DNA of 9,750 nucleotides from JADHUC01 sp964617665 (GTDB lineage: Bacteria; Planctomycetota; Planctomycetia; Pirellulales; Pirellulaceae), in contig CAZUAH010000522.1 in the NCBI GenBank assembly GCA_964617665.1, positions 1 through 9,750 on the forward strand. Direction: 5' to 3'. A program made the translations under genes and the position numbers. Shown piece by piece: positions 5,931 through 9,750 of this stretch. The notes below the pieces were generated by a model that was given only the letters and a program-made list of their open reading frames with translations, was not told the origin of the DNA and ran no database searches. The first letter of the stretch is position 1. Each line of letters starts with the position of its first letter.

Positions 5931-6821
5931 TATAAAGTGTTGGCGAAGCTGAAAAGCCAAGGCGTTGACGAAAACACGCTGGTTCTGTTCATCGGCGATA
6001 ATGGCCGGCCTTTTCCACGCGACAAGACGACCCTTTACGACGGCGGGATTCGAACACCATGGCTCGTCCGCTGGCCGGCCAAGATTGCTCCCGGCGTATC
6101 AACGGACGCTTTGGTAAGTTCGGTGGACATCGCTGCGACGTTCGTGGAACTGGCGAATGGTAACGGCAAGAAACCGGCTAAGCAGTGCTTAGAGACAAAT
6201 GTGCGGTGGACGACGGAGAAAACACGGAAATCGCAACGTTCCTCGGCATTCGAACCGTGCAAGCATTTGGAACGACCGCTTAGACGTTCCTGCCCAGGCG
6301 AAGGAAAGAGTTTTGCAGAAGTCCTCATCGATCCGACTCGCAGACATCGTTCGTTCGCCTTTGCGGAGGACCATTGGCATGACTACGAAGACCACGCTCG
6401 TTGCGTGGTAACCCAGCGTTTCAAACTGATCCGCAATGACTATGTTGATCTACCATCGACACCGTCGGCCGATGCCGGACGGGGACTGAGTTGGCAAAAT
6501 ATGCTGACGTTGGAGAAATCCGGGAAGCTGAAACCGGAACAACGAACGTGTTTCATCTCGCCACGTCCGCAGTGGGAATTGTTTGATTTGCAGCGTGACC
6601 CCCATGAACTCGTCAACCGAATTGATGACGCGGCATACTCCAGTGTGCGCAAGCAATTGAAAGATGCGTTGAACAGGTGGACGGACGAGACCGACGACTA
6701 TGTCCCGTCGCGACGCACACCGGATGAGTTCGATCGTGTGACAGGCGAACCAGATCACAGCGTTCGGGTGCGACCACGCCGCTCGAAACAGCAGATGTTC
6801 GGTACCAACGGTAAGTATTGA
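5283..6821 (+). CDS. In-frame chimera: alcohol dehydrogenase 5' part joined to sulfatase 3' part
   Basis: One uninterrupted 512-codon frame joins two unrelated proteins. Residues 1-216 are the N-terminal part of an iron-type alcohol dehydrogenase. Residues from about 218 on are the C-terminal half of a secreted sulfatase. The seam is near 5931, where EAVRLSLQ is followed at once by YKVLAKLKSQGVDENTLV. The dehydrogenase lacks its C-terminal helical domain and most metal ligands. The sulfatase lacks its signal peptide, metal-binding Asp pair and formylglycine Cys. Neither half can work alone. I chose the ATG at 5283 because homology starts there (MNETYLEDGVIRRLGDIL), although no Shine-Dalgarno precedes it. 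Longer starts at 5238 and 5085 are in frame. A large deletion that happened to keep frame is the likely origin, with an assembly misjoin the main alternative. Confidence 0.85.
   Translation: MNETYLEDGVIRRLGDILQERRARSVFLVYDRDAYAPCGAEARMEPQLREFAVTRFADFTANPRLEDIQTGTRRFLASPSDAIVGIGGGSTLDVAKMIGIFAGNEPTDVKRIVRKEATIERKGPLVIAIPTTAGTGSEVTHFSALYLAGVKYSVGHPFVLPAVAIVDAELTYSMPAGLTASTGVDALSQGMESMWAVSSTEESQKYAMEAVRLSLQYKVLAKLKSQGVDENTLVLFIGDNGRPFPRDKTTLYDGGIRTPWLVRWPAKIAPGVSTDALVSSVDIAATFVELANGNGKKPAKQCLETNVRWTTEKTRKSQRSSAFEPCKHLERPLRRSCPGEGKSFAEVLIDPTRRHRSFAFAEDHWHDYEDHARCVVTQRFKLIRNDYVDLPSTPSADAGRGLSWQNMLTLEKSGKLKPEQRTCFISPRPQWELFDLQRDPHELVNRIDDAAYSSVRKQLKDALNRWTDETDDYVPSRRTPDEFDRVTGEPDHSVRVRPRRSKQQMFGTNGKY
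5931..6821 (+). pseudogene. 3' part of a heparan N-sulfatase-like sulfatase, with internal insert
   Basis: This is the sulfatase half of the chimera. NTLVLFIGDNGRPFP carries the distal metal-binding Asp-Asn pair (239-240 of the chimera), with Gly where Ser is usual before DNG. DKTTLYDGGIRTPWLVRWP supplies the active-site Lys248. FAEDHWHDYEDHARCVVTQRFKLIRNDY and WELFDLQRDPHELVN are typical C-terminal sulfatase blocks. Between VELANG (about 6160) and KSFAEVLIDPTRRHR (about 6306) lies a Lys/Arg/Ser-rich stretch of roughly 45 residues with no sulfatase character, where the family has a short loop. The block order matches the intact sulfatase at 6871, so the two were probably tandem paralogues. 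The stop at 6819 lies 49 bp before that gene. Confidence 0.8.
6178..6192. repeat. 15-bp palindrome inside the anomalous sulfatase insert
   Basis: CTAAGCA and TGCTTAG are perfect 7-bp arms around a single G. The site lies near the left edge of the stretch that does not fit the sulfatase family, so it may be a relic of an insertion event. No flanking target duplication was recognised. Confidence 0.4.
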
Positions 6822-6858
6822 CCGCTATGGTCACAGCTTTGTTTGGTGCTTCCGATAC

Positions 6859-6863
6859 GGGAG
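6859..6863 (+). promoter_or_regulatory. Ribosome binding site of the sulfatase at 6871
   Basis: GGGAG lies seven bases before the ATG. The 49-bp gap to the preceding stop is too short to rule out co-transcription with the chimeric frame. Confidence 0.6.
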
Positions 6864-6870
6864 TTTTCTG

Positions 6871-8487
6871 ATGTTGCGACCGATATGGCGTGTAGTGCTG
6901 GCTGGCCTTGCCGTTCCCCTGGTTTTCGGAGTGACATCTCTTCGAATCCGCGCGGCAGAGGCACAGCCTGTCAACATCCTCTTCATCCACATGGAAGACA
7001 TGGGGGTGCAGATTCCCGCCTACGGGGATCACACCGTAGCAACGCCCAATCTCGACCGGTTGGCTGCCGAGGGTATCGTCTTCGAGCGTGCCCATGTCGT
7101 GGCCGCCACCTGCGCCGCCTCGCGCGGCGCACTTTTCTCCGGACTGCACCCGCATCAAAACGGGATCATGGGCTTTATCGACTCGCACGGTTTCCATTTC
7201 CGCGAAGGGCTGACGACGTTCATTCATGCCCTCAAGGGAAAGGGCTACGAGTGCGGGCTGACATACAAGACTGGCGTCAAACCCAATCCGCCGTTCGATT
7301 TCAAACCCAGCTACAAGCAGAACCGTCTGACCGGCGAGGACAGCGACCATCTGGTCAACAACTCGATCGACAACTTCCGCTTTTTTCTGCAACGCCTCAA
7401 AGAAGGAACGCCTTTCTACTTCCAGGCTCAGACGCCCGACACGCACACGACGTGGCATCGGCCGGACTTCATCAAGCCCGACTCCGAGGGCTGGCCATAT
7501 CCCGACGTCGACCTTACCAAGGTGCAGCCGTTTGACTGGCTCGGCGACGACTTCTCGATGAGCGAGAAGTTCAGGCGGGAGGTCGGAACCTATTACTGCG
7601 CCATTCAGCGTGTCGACTGGTTCCTCGGCAAGATCCTCGCATTGCTTGATGAATACGGTCACGCGAACAACACGCTCGTCATCTTCTCGTCCGACCACGG
7701 ACCGTCGCATCTGCTGCGCGGCAAGACCACTCCCTACGAGGCGGGCCTGCGAGTTCCCTTCATCGTTCGCTGGCCAGGCGTCGTGGCGAAGCCGGGCACG
7801 CGCTGCTCGGCCCTCGTTTCTTTCGTAGACCTATCGCCGACGTTTCAGGAGGCCGCCGGAATAACGCCTCCGCCGTACCTTCCGGGGCATTCGTTGATCC
7901 CGGTGTTCAAAGGGGAGCCGCCCGCAAGGAACTTACTTTATTCATCTTATGTCGCCCACACAACCAATCAGGGATCCTACTGGCCGACCCGAACGATTAC
8001 GGACGGGCGGTCTAAGCTGATCCACAACCTGAACGGCAACGGCTGCAGACGTCGAATTCCTGACGGCTACAATAACACGCGTTTTCTGTTGACGAAGACG
8101 CTCAGCGAAATGCCGGCCGACAGCGTAGCCCGAACCGTCGCGGACCGCAGCACAGCACCGCCGGAGTTTGAACTCTACGATCTTGAGAACGATCCGGGCG
8201 AGATCCACAATCTGATTGGCCAGGCCGAACATTCGGAGATTGAAAGATCGCTCCGCGAGCAACTGCACAAGTGGCGGGAGAACGTGATCGATGATCCTTT
8301 CTGCGACCCGCAGTACCTCGCCAGCTTCAACGCAGATTACGCTCAGCGGCTTGCCCAATACGAACAGAAGCGGCAGCAGATGCCAGCAGCGCAAATCAAG
8401 AGCTCGAAATGGAGAGTCAATTGGGATCATCGGATTTCGCCATGGAATCCCACGCCCTATCTCCGTAACGCAAAGGGGTCGCAATGA
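6871..8487 (+). CDS. Secreted sulfatase, heparan N-sulfatase-like (538 aa)
   Basis: A formylglycine-dependent sulfatase that hydrolyses sulfate esters or sulfamates, probably from polysaccharides, outside the cytoplasm. Residues 1-32 form a signal peptide ending near IRAAEA. NILFIHMEDMG (35-45) is the first metal site, with Glu42-Asp43 instead of the usual Asp-Asp. CAASRGALFSG starts with the formylglycine Cys81, with Arg85 completing C-x-A-x-R. YKTGVKPNPPFDF (132-144) resembles the active-site Lys region of heparan N-sulfatases. FSSDHGPSH gives Asp275-His276, and GKTTPYEAGLRVPFIVRWPG gives Lys285. FELYDLENDPGEIHNL (433-448) is the typical C-terminal block. Length is normal. The stop overlaps the next start as ATGA, so the two sulfatases are translationally coupled. 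The exact substrate cannot be read from sequence, and the SGSH-like label is by resemblance. Confidence 0.92.
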   Translation: MLRPIWRVVLAGLAVPLVFGVTSLRIRAAEAQPVNILFIHMEDMGVQIPAYGDHTVATPNLDRLAAEGIVFERAHVVAATCAASRGALFSGLHPHQNGIMGFIDSHGFHFREGLTTFIHALKGKGYECGLTYKTGVKPNPPFDFKPSYKQNRLTGEDSDHLVNNSIDNFRFFLQRLKEGTPFYFQAQTPDTHTTWHRPDFIKPDSEGWPYPDVDLTKVQPFDWLGDDFSMSEKFRREVGTYYCAIQRVDWFLGKILALLDEYGHANNTLVIFSSDHGPSHLLRGKTTPYEAGLRVPFIVRWPGVVAKPGTRCSALVSFVDLSPTFQEAAGITPPPYLPGHSLIPVFKGEPPARNLLYSSYVAHTTNQGSYWPTRTITDGRSKLIHNLNGNGCRRRIPDGYNNTRFLLTKTLSEMPADSVARTVADRSTAPPEFELYDLENDPGEIHNLIGQAEHSEIERSLREQLHKWRENVIDDPFCDPQYLASFNADYAQRLAQYEQKRQQMPAAQIKSSKWRVNWDHRISPWNPTPYLRNAKGSQ

Positions 8488-9725
8488 ACAGATCACTATG
8501 GGTTCCTTTGGCGCTTCTGCTTTGGGGGAGTTGCTCGGTAAAGGCAGCCGATCGACCGAACGTTCTGCTTATTTGCATTGACGACCTGAGACCCGTGCTG
8601 GGTTGTTACGGCGGGGCCGCCAAGACGCCGAACCTGGACCGTTTTGCCGAATCGGCTGTCACGTTCCAGCGGCACTACGTGCAGTTCCCCTCGTGCGGAC
8701 CCTCGCGAGCGTGCATGATGGGTGGAGTCCGCCCTGACACCCTGCGACTCTACGGCAACGGCGGCGCGGCATCTGTGGCCATGCATCCGGAAAAACGCCC
8801 GACCATGCCGCTGTTCTTCAGGAACAACGGTTATACGACGTTGAGTTTCGGCAAGACTTACCACAACAAAGGTGGTGGGCCGGGATTTGGTTGGAGCGAG
8901 AAGCCCTGGCATCCGCCGTCGGGTTGGACCTGTTATGTGAACTTCGAAGCGCCAAGAGGAAAAACCAAGAAGGGCTTCTGGCGTCCGGCATTTGAGGTTT
9001 ACGACGGCCCCGACAAACTGCATGGTGACTATCAGACCGCTGATCAAGCCATCAGAGCACTCGAGGAGAATAGGGACAAGCCGTTCTTAATCGCAGCCGG
9101 GTTCTACAAGCCGCACCTACCGTTCGTGGCGCCGAAACGGTTCTGGGACCTCTACAGGGATGACGAGATCAAGCCGCTAGAGCCCAAAGCGATCCCACAG
9201 GGAGCACAGCTCTATCAGTATAGCTTTCGGGAAATCTGTGCTTACGGATTGGACAACGGCGAGTTGTTCACGCCGGACTCGATGCCGACTCAGGCCCAAG
9301 CGCGGGATTTGGTCCATGCCTATTACGCGGCAGCAAGTTTCGCAGATGCTCAGGCGGGGCGAATCCTACAGAAACTTGACCAACTGAAGCTGCGGGATAA
9401 GACCGTTGTCGTTGTTTGGTCAGACCACGGCTTCCACTTGGGTGACCAGGAGCGTTGGGCCAAGTGGACCCAGTTTGAAGCCGATATGCGCAGTCCGCTG
9501 ATGATTCGGATGCCCGCGGGAGGGCATGGCGGTCGCAGCACCAATGCCCTGGTTGAATCAGTAGACGTCTATCCGACTCTGGCCGCTGCCTGCGGATTGA
9601 GACTGCCGTCGCATTTGGAGGGTGTGAGCCTGTTGCCAATCATCAAGGGACAAGCAGATTCCCTCAAGCCCGCGGCCTACAGCCAGGTTAAAGGACTCAA
9701 CAGCGCACGCACGAAGAACGCGTGA
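8484..9725 (+). CDS. Iduronate-2-sulfatase-like secreted sulfatase, C-terminus short (413 aa)
   Basis: A second formylglycine sulfatase, of the iduronate-2-sulfatase type. Residues 1-21 are a signal peptide ending SVKA/AD. Its Cys17 does not sit in a good lipobox. NVLLICIDDLRP holds Asp33-Asp34, and PSCGPSRACMMGG holds the formylglycine Cys71 with Arg75. FGKTYHNKGG (Lys124, His127), FYKPHLPF (Lys209, His211), WSDHGFHLGDQERWAKW (Asp314, His315, Lys327) and SPLMIRMPAG match the family active site in order. The start overlaps the upstream stop by 4 bp, and AAAGGGG lies five bases ahead. After KPAAYSQ the family usually has a conserved 'MRTDRYRY' strand and 50 or more further residues. Here the protein ends after 13 unmatched residues, which suggests a C-terminal truncation. 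The catalytic core is complete. Confidence 0.9.
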   Translation: MNRSLWVPLALLLWGSCSVKAADRPNVLLICIDDLRPVLGCYGGAAKTPNLDRFAESAVTFQRHYVQFPSCGPSRACMMGGVRPDTLRLYGNGGAASVAMHPEKRPTMPLFFRNNGYTTLSFGKTYHNKGGGPGFGWSEKPWHPPSGWTCYVNFEAPRGKTKKGFWRPAFEVYDGPDKLHGDYQTADQAIRALEENRDKPFLIAAGFYKPHLPFVAPKRFWDLYRDDEIKPLEPKAIPQGAQLYQYSFREICAYGLDNGELFTPDSMPTQAQARDLVHAYYAAASFADAQAGRILQKLDQLKLRDKTVVVVWSDHGFHLGDQERWAKWTQFEADMRSPLMIRMPAGGHGGRSTNALVESVDVYPTLAAACGLRLPSHLEGVSLLPIIKGQADSLKPAAYSQVKGLNSARTKNA

Positions 9726-9730
9726 GGTTT

Positions 9731-9748
9731 GTGATTGCAGTAAATCAC
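9731..9748 (+). terminator. Small hairpin after the last sulfatase
   Basis: GTGATT (9731-9736) and AATCAC (9743-9748) pair around a 6-nt loop, five bases after the stop at 9725. The window ends two bases later, so a T-tract cannot be judged. It may be the start of a terminator or a chance inverted repeat. Confidence 0.25.
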
Positions 9749-9750
9749 GG

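Noticed and set aside
6613..7710. 365-codon minus-strand open frame over the sulfatases
   Set aside because: It lies antisense to clear sulfatase motifs on the plus strand and shows no recognisable domain. It is a typical GC-rich shadow.
8484..8550. Lipoprotein signal at Cys17 of the last sulfatase
   Set aside because: The residues before Cys (W-G-S) do not match a lipobox, and SVKA/AD is a good ordinary cleavage site.
1..9750. CRISPR array, tRNA, rRNA, integrase, transposase or toxin-antitoxin pair
   Set aside because: I looked for regular repeats, mobile-element proteins and small paired genes on both strands and found none.

Overview
The window looks like a fragment of a draft planctomycete genome, probably Pirellulales-like and possibly metagenome-assembled. 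Three things suggest this. Sulfatases are clustered: two intact-looking ones plus the 3' part of a third. A large exported protein of no recognised function is present. The left end carries a short GC-rich repeat whose minus-strand translation reads REGEAPAEP, a string I associate from memory with spurious ORFs in planctomycete genomes. No database search was possible, so the taxonomy is inference.

Layout: 1-772 is non-coding and repetitive, with inverted repeats, a perfect 18-bp palindrome, and a 10-N gap flanked by homopolymer-rich, probably artefactual sequence. 773-3541 (minus) encodes a 922-residue secreted protein of unknown function. 3571-5930 is a damaged 2-aminoethylphosphonate/phosphonoacetaldehyde locus: a PhnW transaminase remnant with no N-terminal third and a frameshift, a convergent phosphonatase-like HAD hydrolase stopped by one TGA where the family appears to have Trp, and a divergently placed iron-type alcohol dehydrogenase related to phosphonoacetaldehyde reductases. 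The dehydrogenase breaks off mid-protein and runs in frame into the 3' part of a heparan N-sulfatase-like gene (5931-6821). 6871-8487 is a complete secreted sulfatase. 8484-9725 is an iduronate-2-sulfatase-like enzyme that overlaps it by 4 bp and looks short at its C-terminus.

The three phosphonate genes would have worked on one metabolite: PhnW converts 2-aminoethylphosphonate to phosphonoacetaldehyde, the HAD enzyme would cleave its C-P bond, and the dehydrogenase would reduce the aldehyde. All three are broken, while the 922-residue gene and the sulfatase at 6871 are open and well formed. The simplest reading is a decaying phosphonate locus next to a live exo-sulfatase operon for sulfated polysaccharides. 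Sequencing or assembly error is a serious alternative, because the contig also holds a scaffold gap. I do not see a clearly new biological system. The most notable object is the in-frame dehydrogenase-sulfatase chimera.
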